From the NCBI GenBank assembly GCA_902635685.1, contig CACPOY010000001.1, positions 124,001-188,000 of the forward strand: DNA of 64,000 nucleotides, given 5' to 3'. Shown here in pieces: positions 33,559-43,354 of this stretch; position 1 is the first letter of the stretch, and each line of letters starts with the position of its first letter. This DNA is from an uncultured Pelagibacteraceae bacterium (GTDB taxonomy: Bacteria > Pseudomonadota > Alphaproteobacteria > Pelagibacterales > Pelagibacteraceae). A program made the translations under genes and the position numbers. Below the pieces are notes generated by a model, which was not told the origin of the DNA, did not search any database, and was given only the letters and a program-made list of their open reading frames with translations.

Positions 33559-34306
33559 ATGACGAAATTCTATTATTCAAGATTAAGTAAATCCAAAAAA
33601 ATCAGATATTTAAAACATGTCCAAAAAGATAGTGATTATATTGTTTTTTTACATGGATTTATGTCAGACTTAGAGGGAAAAAAGCCAAAGATTTTTTTAA
33701 ATTTTGCAAAAAAAAATAAACTTGGATTTATCGCGCTCGAATATTCTGGTCATGGGAAATCAACTGGAAAATTTACTAAAGGAAATATTTCTAAATGGAC
33801 TAGAGAAACATATTTATTGCTAAAAAAAACTGTAAAAAAAAATAAGATTTTTTTTATTGGGTCAAGTATGGGTGCGTGGATTTCTTTAAACCAATTTAAA
33901 TTTTTTAAAAATCAAATAAAAGGTTTTTTGGGGATAGGTTCTGCACCTGAATTTTTAGAGAATTTAATGTGGAAAAAATTTACTAAAAAAATGAAAGCTG
34001 AAATAATTAAAAAAAGGAATATATTACTTGAAACATGGAAATTATACTTATCCAATTACTCTTCAATTATTAAGTGATGGTAGAAAGAATAGAGTCTTCA
34101 ACAAAAAAATAAGATCAAAAATTAAAGTCACGATGGTTCATGGAAAAAAAGATGAGGTTGTTCCCGTATCTTATTCAAAAAAAATATTAAAGATATTTAC
34201 AAATGCAAAGAAAAAATTAGTTATAGTTAAAAATGGAGATCATAGTTTATCATCCAACAAAGGGTTAAAAATACTTAAAAAAGAAATTAAGTTAATTACT
34301 AGCTAA
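33559..34306 (+). pseudogene. Alpha/beta hydrolase split by a frameshift at an A7 run (ORFs 33559..34077 and 34028..34306)
   Basis: First ORF has FLHGFM..EYSGHGKSTG..GSSMGAWISL; second ORF, in a different frame, carries the C-terminal GKKDEVVPVSYS..NGDHSLS catalytic region. Confidence 0.75.
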
Positions 34307-37300
34307 CTTCCTTCTCTTTTGATTTAAAAGTGATAGGATTTTCAATTTTGTCTATCATTTCTTTTGGACAAACTTGAACAAATTTTTTTATTTCCTCATC
34401 AAAATTATCAATTATATATTTTGATACTTTAGAATTAGTCTCCTCTAAGTGCTCTAGAATTAAGTTTTTGAGAAAATTTATCCAATATTCAGTTTCGATA
34501 TTCTGCCATATCACTGACTCCGGGTTAACCTTGTTCTCAAAATCTCCTGATTTATCATAAACAAATGCCATGCCACCTGTCATACCTGCTGCAAAATTAT
34601 CACCTACATTACCTAAAATTACTACTGATCCACCAGTCATGTATTCACAACCGTTAGAGTCACAACCCTCAATCACTGAAAAAGCTCCAGAATTTCTTAC
34701 TGCAAATCTATCTCCAGCCTGTCCAGCAGCAAATAGTTTACCTGATGTAGATCCATATAGCACTGTGTTCCCTATGATTGTGTTTTCATTAGAAATTAAG
34801 TTACTTTCATCAGGTAGTTTAATAGAAATTGTTGCTCCTGATAATCCCTTTCCAACGTAATCATTGGCATCACCTTTAAGATTAAGTTTTAATCCTTTTG
34901 AAGCAAAAGCTCCAAATGATTGACCTGCTGAGCCTTTAAAATTTAAAGAGAGGAAGTTCTCCTCAAGTTTTTCATACCCATATTTTTTATATAAGTTATG
35001 AGATATTCTTGTGCCGACTGCTCTGTTAGTATTTTTAATAATAAACTCTTTATCAATTTTCTTTGAATTATCTAAACTTTTCTCAATTTCTGGCCAAATT
35101 TCATGGTCCAAAGTATCTGGCACCTTGTTGATTTCTACATTTTCACAATATCTTTTATTATTTCCTGGGTCAGCTTGAACAAACAGTGGATTTAAATCCA
35201 AATCATCTAGATTTGGTGATGCTTTACTTACTTGCATAAGTAAGTCTGTTCTACCAATTACATCATTTAGAGATTTAAAGCCCAACTCAGCTAAAATTTC
35301 TCTTACTTCAGACGCAATAAATGTAAATAAATTTACAATTTTATCAGGAGTACCAGTAAATTTTTCTCTAAGCTTTTCATCTTGAGTACAAACTCCAACT
35401 GGACAAGTGTTAGAGTGACATTGTCTTACCATTATACAACCCATAGCAACTAATGCTGTGGTAGCGACTCCATACTCCTCAGCACCCATCATTGCTGCAA
35501 TGACAACATCTCTTCCAGTTTTTATACCTCCATCAGTTCTTAAAGTAACCTTATGTCTCAAATTGTTTAAAGTAAGGACTTGGTTAGCCTCAGTTAGACC
35601 CATTTCCCAAGGGATACCTACATACTTAACACTTGTCTGTGGAGTTGCGCCGGTCCCACCATTATGACCTGAAATTAATATTATATCTGCTTTTGCTTTT
35701 GCTACTCCAGCTGCAATAGTTCCAATACCTGATGACGCAACTAATTTAACACCAACTCTTGCTTTAGGATTTATTTGTTTTAAATCATAAATTAATTGAG
35801 CTAAATCTTCAATCGAATATATATCGTGATGAGGTGGAGGAGAAATCAATGTTACACCTGGTGTAGAATGTCTTAATTTTGCAATTTCCTCTGTAACTTT
35901 AAATCCAGGTAATTGACCACCTTCTCCGGGTTTAGCACCTTGTGCCATTTTAATTTCTATCTCATTGCAATTATTCAAATAATTTATAGTCACACCAAAT
36001 CGTGCAGATGCAATCTGTTTAACTCTTGAATTTGCACTATCTCCACTATCCATAACTTTAAATCTTTTCGCGTCCTCTCCTCCTTCACCACTGCAAGAAG
36101 CCCCTTTAATTCTGTTCATGCCTATAGCTAATGTTTCGTGTGCCTCTTTTGATAAAGCTCCATGTGACATACTCCCACTACCAAATCTTTTTAATATTTT
36201 TTCTATGGGTTCTACTTCAGACAATTCAATTGAAGGACCTAATTTTTTTTTTCTAAAATTTATCAAATCTCTTAAATTAATTGGAGGTAGATCATAAATC
36301 CCCTCTACATATTTTTTATAAACCGAGTAGGAATTAGAACCGACAGCACTTTGAAGTAAGTGAATTAACCTGCCTTGATATTGATGAGTTTCTCCATTCT
36401 TTCTGTACCTATATATTCCCCCAATTGGAAGAACTGTATCCGTAGTTTCAAATGCCTCTTTATGAATTTGTCGTATTTTTTTCTCAATACCAGTCAAACC
36501 AATTCCAGAAATTTTAGATACAACTCCAGGAAAATAATCGTTAACTATAGTTCTACTTAATCCAACTGTTTCAAAATTACATCCACCTCTATAAGAACTT
36601 AAAACTGAAATACCCATTTTTGACATTATCTTTAATAAGCCAGCGTTAACAGATTTGATATATCTCTCAACACAGTCATCAAAACTGTATTGCCCAAACA
36701 ACTTTTTTTCATGTCTTTGAAATAAACTGTCAAAAGCTAAATATGGATTAACGGTCGTAGCACCAACACCTATTAAAGTTGCAAAAGAATGAGTGTCTAA
36801 AGCTTCGCCTGATTGCACGTTTATTGAAACATAACCCCTTAATTTTTTTTCAATTAAGTAAGTATTTATTGCGCCAACACATAAAAGCATAGGCATTGGC
36901 AATCTTTCAAACGAAAGATTTTTGTCAGTTAAAATCAATTGTGTTTTACCTTGTCTTACAGCTATTTCGGACTCTCTTTGTATTCTTTGAATAGCATTAG
37001 TTAAATTTTCATCTTTTGAAAAAGTACAATCAATATTTAAAGAATTTGTACCAAAAAAATTTACAAATTTACTAAATTGTGAGTTTGATAAAATTGGGCT
37101 ATTTAAAACATAAATATTATCTTTCGTTAAAGTATCAAAATCTAAAATGTTCCCTAGATTTCCAAATCTAGTTTTTAAACTCATAACTTTATTTTCTCTA
37201 AGAGAGTCAATCGGAGGGTTGGTAACCTGGCTAAAATTTTGTCTAAAAAAATGATAAAGTGGTCTGTACTTGTCAGATAAAACTGCCAATGGAGTATCAT

Positions 37301-38804
37301 CTCCCATAGAGCCAGTCGCCTCTTTAGCGTCCTCAGCCATCGGATGTAATATTAATTCTAAGTCCTCTAAACTTATTCCAAAAGTATGTTGTCTCCTTCT
37401 TAAATCTTCTCCTTTAAAAGTAAACTTCTCTCTATTAATTTGTAATTTTTCGTCTAAATCAATTATTTGTGAATTAAAATGTTTATACTCCTTAGCTAAA
37501 TAATCTTTAATTTGATCGTTTGAAAAAACTTTACCTTTTTCTATTCTTATACCTAAGATTTCTCCTGGCCCCAATCTTCCTTTTGATAAAATTTTCTTCT
37601 CATTTAATTCTATCATTCCGGTTTCAGATCCTGCAAATAGAAGCTTATCTTTCGTTATGGCATATCTTAAAGGTCTTAATCCGTTACGATCGTTAGCAGC
37701 AATTACCCACTCATTATCTGTTGCAGCTATGGCTGCAGGGCCATCCCATGGCTCCATTGTACTATTTAAAAAATTAAATAATTGTTGATGATTTTTTGGA
37801 AGAGTTCTATTTTTTTTCGACCACGCGTCAGGTACTAACATTAGTTTTGCTAAAGGAGCAGGTTGTCCAGATTTATTTAATAATTCAAAAACATTATCTA
37901 ATGCAGCGGAATCTGAAACTCCTTTTCTAATCACAGGCTTCAAATTATCTAGGTTTTCAAAAAGGGGACTATTCATCTCTTCTTCGTGAACTTTCATCCA
38001 ATTTTTATTCCCTTTATAAGTATTTATTTCTCCATTATGTGCTATTGCTCTAAATGGTTGAGCTAAACTCCAGCTCGGAGCCGTATTAGTTGAAAATCTT
38101 TGATGAAAAATTGCGTATCGTGATATAAATCTTTGATCATTTAAATCTTGATAAAAATCAGATATTGCCTCAGCTAAGAACATACCTTTATAAATTATAG
38201 ATTTCGAACTAATCGAACATATGTAAAAATCATTAAGAGACATTTCAAAAGCTTTATTTTCTATTCTTTTTCTGATTTCATAAATTTTCCTCTCTAACTC
38301 TTTATCAAGCAAATTCTGATCGTTTGATTTAAATAATACCTGAATTATTTCAGGCATAGTTTGTAAAGCTTTTTCACCTAAAACTTTTGGATTAACAGGC
38401 ACTTGCCTCCATCCATAAATACTAAAATTATTTTTAGTTAGCTCGCTCTCAACAATTGTTTTACAACTCTCTTGAGATGAGTAATCATTTCTGGGTAAGA
38501 AAATCATACCTACACAAATTTCTGAATTATCATAATCATGACCAGTGACTTGAATTTTTTCTATAAAAAAATCTTTTGGAATTTCTAAATGAATTCCAGC
38601 ACCATCGCCAGTTTTTCCGTCAGCATCCACTGCTCCTCGGTGCCAAACAGCTTTGAGGGCCTCAATACCATATTCAACTACTGCCCTAGATTTTTTTCCT
38701 TCCGTTGAGCAAATAAATCCCACTCCACATGAGTCATGTTCCATTTCTGAGGAATAAACATGATTTTTAGTTAGTAATTCAAAATTTTTTTTATAATTTT
38801 CCAT
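34299..38804 (-). CDS. gltB: Glutamate synthase (NADPH) large subunit
   Basis: 1501 aa; CGVGFICS Ntn amidotransferase N-terminus, FMN/3Fe-4S region, GXGXG C-terminal domain. Confidence 0.97.
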   Translation of the reverse strand: MENYKKNFELLTKNHVYSSEMEHDSCGVGFICSTEGKKSRAVVEYGIEALKAVWHRGAVDADGKTGDGAGIHLEIPKDFFIEKIQVTGHDYDNSEICVGMIFLPRNDYSSQESCKTIVESELTKNNFSIYGWRQVPVNPKVLGEKALQTMPEIIQVLFKSNDQNLLDKELERKIYEIRKRIENKAFEMSLNDFYICSISSKSIIYKGMFLAEAISDFYQDLNDQRFISRYAIFHQRFSTNTAPSWSLAQPFRAIAHNGEINTYKGNKNWMKVHEEEMNSPLFENLDNLKPVIRKGVSDSAALDNVFELLNKSGQPAPLAKLMLVPDAWSKKNRTLPKNHQQLFNFLNSTMEPWDGPAAIAATDNEWVIAANDRNGLRPLRYAITKDKLLFAGSETGMIELNEKKILSKGRLGPGEILGIRIEKGKVFSNDQIKDYLAKEYKHFNSQIIDLDEKLQINREKFTFKGEDLRRRQHTFGISLEDLELILHPMAEDAKEATGSMGDDTPLAVLSDKYRPLYHFFRQNFSQVTNPPIDSLRENKVMSLKTRFGNLGNILDFDTLTKDNIYVLNSPILSNSQFSKFVNFFGTNSLNIDCTFSKDENLTNAIQRIQRESEIAVRQGKTQLILTDKNLSFERLPMPMLLCVGAINTYLIEKKLRGYVSINVQSGEALDTHSFATLIGVGATTVNPYLAFDSLFQRHEKKLFGQYSFDDCVERYIKSVNAGLLKIMSKMGISVLSSYRGGCNFETVGLSRTIVNDYFPGVVSKISGIGLTGIEKKIRQIHKEAFETTDTVLPIGGIYRYRKNGETHQYQGRLIHLLQSAVGSNSYSVYKKYVEGIYDLPPINLRDLINFRKKKLGPSIELSEVEPIEKILKRFGSGSMSHGALSKEAHETLAIGMNRIKGASCSGEGGEDAKRFKVMDSGDSANSRVKQIASARFGVTINYLNNCNEIEIKMAQGAKPGEGGQLPGFKVTEEIAKLRHSTPGVTLISPPPHHDIYSIEDLAQLIYDLKQINPKARVGVKLVASSGIGTIAAGVAKAKADIILISGHNGGTGATPQTSVKYVGIPWEMGLTEANQVLTLNNLRHKVTLRTDGGIKTGRDVVIAAMMGAEEYGVATTALVAMGCIMVRQCHSNTCPVGVCTQDEKLREKFTGTPDKIVNLFTFIASEVREILAELGFKSLNDVIGRTDLLMQVSKASPNLDDLDLNPLFVQADPGNNKRYCENVEINKVPDTLDHEIWPEIEKSLDNSKKIDKEFIIKNTNRAVGTRISHNLYKKYGYEKLEENFLSLNFKGSAGQSFGAFASKGLKLNLKGDANDYVGKGLSGATISIKLPDESNLISNENTIIGNTVLYGSTSGKLFAAGQAGDRFAVRNSGAFSVIEGCDSNGCEYMTGGSVVILGNVGDNFAAGMTGGMAFVYDKSGDFENKVNPESVIWQNIETEYWINFLKNLILEHLEETNSKVSKYIIDNFDEEIKKFVQVCPKEMIDKIENPITFKSKEKEVS

Positions 38805-40243
38805 TAAGCAACTTTTATTTTTCCCAATTTATTATTTTCTAAATAAGTCTTAATTGAAGATGCTGCATCTCTTCCGTCTTTAATAGCCCAAACGACTAAA
38901 GAGGCTCCTCTTACAATATCCCCTGCAGCAAAAACGCCTTTTAAATTAGTTTCCATAGTATCAAAATCTGTTTTAATAGTTCCCCATCTAGTAACTTGTA
39001 ATTCCTGAGCTTCAAAAAGAAGGGGTAAATTTTCTGGATCAAAACCTAGAGCTTTTATAACCATATCAGCTTTTATTTCAAATGCCGAACCTTCTTTAAT
39101 TACTGGTTTCCTTCTTCCAGATTCATCTGGTTCACCTAATTTAATTTGATCAACTACCAAATTTTCAATTTTATTTTTACCTTTAAATTCTTTTGGGCTA
39201 GATAACCACACAAACTCAACACCTTCCTCCTCAGCATTTGCTACTTCTCTCGCTGATCCAGGCATATTTTCTTTATCTCTTCTATAAATACATTTTACTG
39301 ACTTTGCATTTTGTCTAACTGATGTTCTTACACAATCCATAGCAGTATCACCACCACCTATTACGACAACATCTTTTCCTTCAGCATTTAATATACCTTT
39401 GTCAAATAATTCTACTTTATCTCCTAAGCCTTTTTTATTTGATGCTATCAAAAACTCCATTGCTGGAAAAATGTTTTCTAAATCATTTCCAGGTAATTCG
39501 ATTTCTCTCGGTTTATAAACACCGGTAGCAATTAAAATTGCATCATGTTCTTTTCTTAATTGCTCTAAAGTCGCATCTTTTCCTACTTCAAAGTTTTGAA
39601 CAAATTTAATTCCACCATCCTTTAAGAGTTTTGTACGTCTTTCAACTACATATTTTTCTAATTTAAAATTTGGAATACCATAAATTAACAATCCTCCTGC
39701 ACGATCATATCGATCATACACGGTAATTTTATAACCATTTTGTCTTAGTTGTTCAGCTGCCGCTAATCCTGCGGGACCTGCTCCAATTATGCCAACACTT
39801 TGATCTTTTTCATATTTCACATTAATTGGCTTAACCCAGCCCTTTTCCCATGCGTTATCAGTTATATATTTTTCAACTGAACCTATTGTTACCGTTCCAT
39901 GGCCTGATTGTTCTATTACACAATTTCCTTCACATAATCTGTCTTGTGGACAAATTCTTCCACAAACTTCAGGCATGTTGTTAGTACTTTGGGATAACTC
40001 GTAAGCTTCTTTAAGTCTTCCTTCTGCTGTTAATTTCAACCAATCAGGAATATTGTTACTCAATGGACAATGCACTTGGCAAAAAGGGACTCCACATTGT
40101 GAACATCTACTTGATTGGTCTTGTGCTTTCTGATTAATAAAATCTCCATAAATCTCATTAAAATCTGATTTTCTTGTATCAACATCCCTTTTAGGTGGGT
40201 TTTGTTGACCTATTTTTACAAATTTTAGCATTTTATCTGACAT
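38804..40243 (-). CDS. gltD: Glutamate synthase (NADPH) small subunit
   Basis: CSQCGVPFCQVHCPLSNNIPDWLKL, GAGPAGLAAAEQLR; adjacent to gltB. Confidence 0.97.
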   Translation of the reverse strand: MSDKMLKFVKIGQQNPPKRDVDTRKSDFNEIYGDFINQKAQDQSSRCSQCGVPFCQVHCPLSNNIPDWLKLTAEGRLKEAYELSQSTNNMPEVCGRICPQDRLCEGNCVIEQSGHGTVTIGSVEKYITDNAWEKGWVKPINVKYEKDQSVGIIGAGPAGLAAAEQLRQNGYKITVYDRYDRAGGLLIYGIPNFKLEKYVVERRTKLLKDGGIKFVQNFEVGKDATLEQLRKEHDAILIATGVYKPREIELPGNDLENIFPAMEFLIASNKKGLGDKVELFDKGILNAEGKDVVVIGGGDTAMDCVRTSVRQNAKSVKCIYRRDKENMPGSAREVANAEEEGVEFVWLSSPKEFKGKNKIENLVVDQIKLGEPDESGRRKPVIKEGSAFEIKADMVIKALGFDPENLPLLFEAQELQVTRWGTIKTDFDTMETNLKGVFAAGDIVRGASLVVWAIKDGRDAASSIKTYLENNKLGKIKVA

Positions 40244-40426
40244 AACAATTATAAATTTAGAGCAAAATATACTTTGTTTTTCAATGTAAAAGAAATATTT
40301 AGGTCAGAATATATTACCTAATTTGATGAATATTGCCTTTGAATTCTAGGTTTTTGGATAAATGCATACCTAATATGAATAAATCGAATTGTTTAAAATC
40401 GATATTTTTTAAGTTACCACACTTAA

Positions 40427-41194
40427 ATGTTTGACGAATTTTTAGAAATATTCATTCTTTCAGCAGTTCAAGGAATATCAGAATTCTTACCAATTAGCTC
40501 CTCGGCGCATTTAATTTTAATTTCTAGTTTTTTTGATTTAAAAATAAATTCTTTATTAATAGACATTAGTTTGCATTTAGGTTCGCTAATCGCAATAATA
40601 TTTTATTTCAGAAAAGATTTATTTGACTTAAATAACAATCGAAAATATCTAAATCTAATTCTATTTGGATCGATACCACTTTTAATATTTGGATATATAT
40701 TGCATACATCCGAACTAATTTATCTTTTAAGGAATATAAAAGTAATTGCATTTACATCTTTGTTTTTTGGAATAATTTTGTTTTTTTCAGACCAGGCTAA
40801 AACAGAAAAAAATATATCTACAAATTTAGATTTTAAATCAATAATATTTATTGGTCTATTTCAAATTTTGGCACTAATACCGGGTGTTAGTCGAGCGGGT
40901 ATAACTTTGACTGCAGCAAGATTCTTAAAATTCAATAGGGTCGATTCTGGTAAAATCTCCTTTTTGTTGTCTATTCCCGCTTTAGCTGGTGCTAGTTTTC
41001 TTGGACTCCAAGACCTTATGGGTCAACCATTAGAAATAAATCATTTAATTATTTTTGCTATAATTTTATCTTTTTTATTTTCTTTTATAACAGTAAGATT
41101 TTTTTTAAATTTTATTAATAAATTTTCATTAAATATTTTTATAATTTATAGAATTTTATTATCACTTATCTTATTTGGAATTATTTATCTTTAA
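40427..41194 (+). CDS. uppP: Undecaprenyl-diphosphatase
   Basis: SAVQGISEFLPISSSAHLILIS, PGVSRAGITLTAARFL. Confidence 0.95.
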   Translation: MFDEFLEIFILSAVQGISEFLPISSSAHLILISSFFDLKINSLLIDISLHLGSLIAIIFYFRKDLFDLNNNRKYLNLILFGSIPLLIFGYILHTSELIYLLRNIKVIAFTSLFFGIILFFSDQAKTEKNISTNLDFKSIIFIGLFQILALIPGVSRAGITLTAARFLKFNRVDSGKISFLLSIPALAGASFLGLQDLMGQPLEINHLIIFAIILSFLFSFITVRFFLNFINKFSLNIFIIYRILLSLILFGIIYL

Positions 41195-42081
41195 GAAGAC
41201 CTTTTTATTAAAGGAACTAATTGAGAAAACAAAACACCTGATAATATAAATAAACATCCTAACAAATTATTTATATCTAATATTTGATTTAGCAAAAACC
41301 ATGCTGCTACTGTAGCAAAAACACCTTCCAGAGAAAATATTATAGCAGCGGGAGCAGGGGTAATATTTTTTTGAGCATATATCTGTAATACAAAAGCAAG
41401 TCCACCTGATAATATTCCAGCATATAAAATTGAGTCTATCTCGTTTACGATATTTTCAAAAATAAACTCCTCATAAACTGAACCAATTAAAAAAGAAAAT
41501 ATAGCTACAATTAAAGTTTGAACAGCGCCGATGGTTATGGGCAAATTGTATTTTGTAATAATTATTGATGTAAAAATAATGTGCGTACTCCAGAATAATG
41601 CTCCAAGAATGACCAATGTATCTCCAAGCCTAACTGTAGCATCATAAAAACTTGTTAATAGATATCCACCAATTAAACATAAAATTACTGAAGGCCATAC
41701 ACTCCAATGTAATGAGTTCCTCTTAAATATAAAAAGAATAATCGGTACCATAGGGACATAAAAAATTGTAAAGAAGGCGGCATTGGCTACATCCGTATAA
41801 AGTAGAGCTATTTGTTGTAATGCTGAGCCTAAAAAAAGTGATAATCCAATTAAACAGGACAGAATAACAAAATGTCTATAACCAATTTTAAACTCTATTT
41901 TAAATTTTTTAGTCTCAAATAATAATGCTACAGGAAGAATTGCTAAAAAACCTACAAAAAATCTAACTGCATTAAATGTAAAAGGACCTATATCATCCAT
42001 ACCAGTGTCTTGAGCTATAAATGTAGTTCCCCAAATAAATGTGCATAACAAAGCACTTAACAATGAAACACTCTTGGACAT
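41191..42081 (-). CDS. EamA/DMT-family transporter
   Basis: About 10 TM helices, CTFIWGTTFIAQDTGMDDIGPFTFNAVRF. Confidence 0.88.
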   Translation of the reverse strand: MSKSVSLLSALLCTFIWGTTFIAQDTGMDDIGPFTFNAVRFFVGFLAILPVALLFETKKFKIEFKIGYRHFVILSCLIGLSLFLGSALQQIALLYTDVANAAFFTIFYVPMVPIILFIFKRNSLHWSVWPSVILCLIGGYLLTSFYDATVRLGDTLVILGALFWSTHIIFTSIIITKYNLPITIGAVQTLIVAIFSFLIGSVYEEFIFENIVNEIDSILYAGILSGGLAFVLQIYAQKNITPAPAAIIFSLEGVFATVAAWFLLNQILDINNLLGCLFILSGVLFSQLVPLIKRSS

Positions 42082-42088
42082 TATTTAA

Positions 42089-43354
42089 CTAAACAGCTAG
42101 CTTATAGGCAAAATTTTTGCCCAAATTTTCTTTTAAATTATTATTAAATCGAGCTGCCTCCGCACCGTCGATAATTCTATGATCATACGATAAAGAAAGT
42201 GGTAACATAGTACGTGTAACAAATTTTCCATCCATAAATACCTGTTTTTTTTCTGCTCTGCCTACTCCCAAAATAGCAACCTCAGGATAATTTATAATTG
42301 GAGTAAAGAAAGATCCACCAATTCCTCCAAGGCTAGTTATGGTCATTGAACCTCCAAATAACTCTTTTTTATCAATTTTAAGATCTCTGCATTGTTGACT
42401 TATTTTTTTTAATTCTGTGCTTATTAAAGAAATATTCTTATTATCAGCATTCCTCAATTTTGGAACCATCAAACCATGGGGAGTATCTACTGCTATACCA
42501 ACATGATAATATTTTTTAACAGTCATTTTACCATTTTCAATTTCATCTATTGAGGTATTAAAATTTGGAAATTTTTTCAATGATGTTGTTAATGCTTTTA
42601 CGATGAAAGCTAATGGTGTAATTTTTTTTTTTTCACCAGTATATATATCCGTTAGAGAAGTTCTGAATTCCTCTAATTCAGTTATATCAGCTTCATCATG
42701 ATTAGTTACGTGAGGAATTTTTGTCCACGAGTTCATCAAATATCTAGATGATAACTTTTTTACTCTCGGGATGTCTCTAATATCTACTTCTCCAAAATCT
42801 GAATGTGAATATTCTAGTTCAATCTTTTTTTCAGTTGTAATTTGATCTTTGAAATTTTTATTAGATTTGGTTGCAACAAATAACTTCACATCACTTTCGG
42901 TAATCCTCCCTTGTCTTTCACTACCTGGAACTTTATTAATATTAACTCCCAGTTCTCTTGCAAATTTTCTTACTTTTGGTGATGCAGAAGCTTTTGCAGA
43001 AAAATCTTTGATTATTATATTTTTAGTTTCATTACTTTTTTTTAATTCATTTTTTTTTATTTTTTTTGATAATTGATTTTTTGTTAATTCCTGGACACTT
43101 GTTTTTTTAACTTCTTTCTCACTTTCAATTTCAATAATTTTATCACCTTCCGATACTTTGTCTCCAATTTTAACTTTTACAGAAGTTACAGTACCATCAT
43201 CAGATGATGGTATTTCCACACTAGATTTATCGCTTTCAATAGTTATTAGTGGATCATTCTTTTTAATTTTTTGACCTTTTTTAATTAAAACTTCAATGAC
43301 TTCTACGTCTTTGAATTCACCAATATTTGGAACTTTTATATCTATATTTGACAT
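42089..43354 (-). CDS. aceF: Dihydrolipoamide acetyltransferase (PDH E2), one lipoyl domain
   Basis: Lipoyl domain ESDKSSVEIP, E3/E1-binding domain, catalytic LPLSLSYDHRIIDGAEAARF. Confidence 0.94.
   Translation of the reverse strand: MSNIDIKVPNIGEFKDVEVIEVLIKKGQKIKKNDPLITIESDKSSVEIPSSDDGTVTSVKVKIGDKVSEGDKIIEIESEKEVKKTSVQELTKNQLSKKIKKNELKKSNETKNIIIKDFSAKASASPKVRKFARELGVNINKVPGSERQGRITESDVKLFVATKSNKNFKDQITTEKKIELEYSHSDFGEVDIRDIPRVKKLSSRYLMNSWTKIPHVTNHDEADITELEEFRTSLTDIYTGEKKKITPLAFIVKALTTSLKKFPNFNTSIDEIENGKMTVKKYYHVGIAVDTPHGLMVPKLRNADNKNISLISTELKKISQQCRDLKIDKKELFGGSMTITSLGGIGGSFFTPIINYPEVAILGVGRAEKKQVFMDGKFVTRTMLPLSLSYDHRIIDGAEAARFNNNLKENLGKNFAYKLAV

Noticed and set aside
34570-37503. Several plus-strand ORFs within gltB
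   Set aside because: Antisense shadow ORFs of a 1501-aa conserved enzyme
40244-40426. Possible riboswitch (e.g. glycine or glutamine type) upstream of gltD
   Set aside because: No recognisable riboswitch core motifs by eye; only short inverted elements
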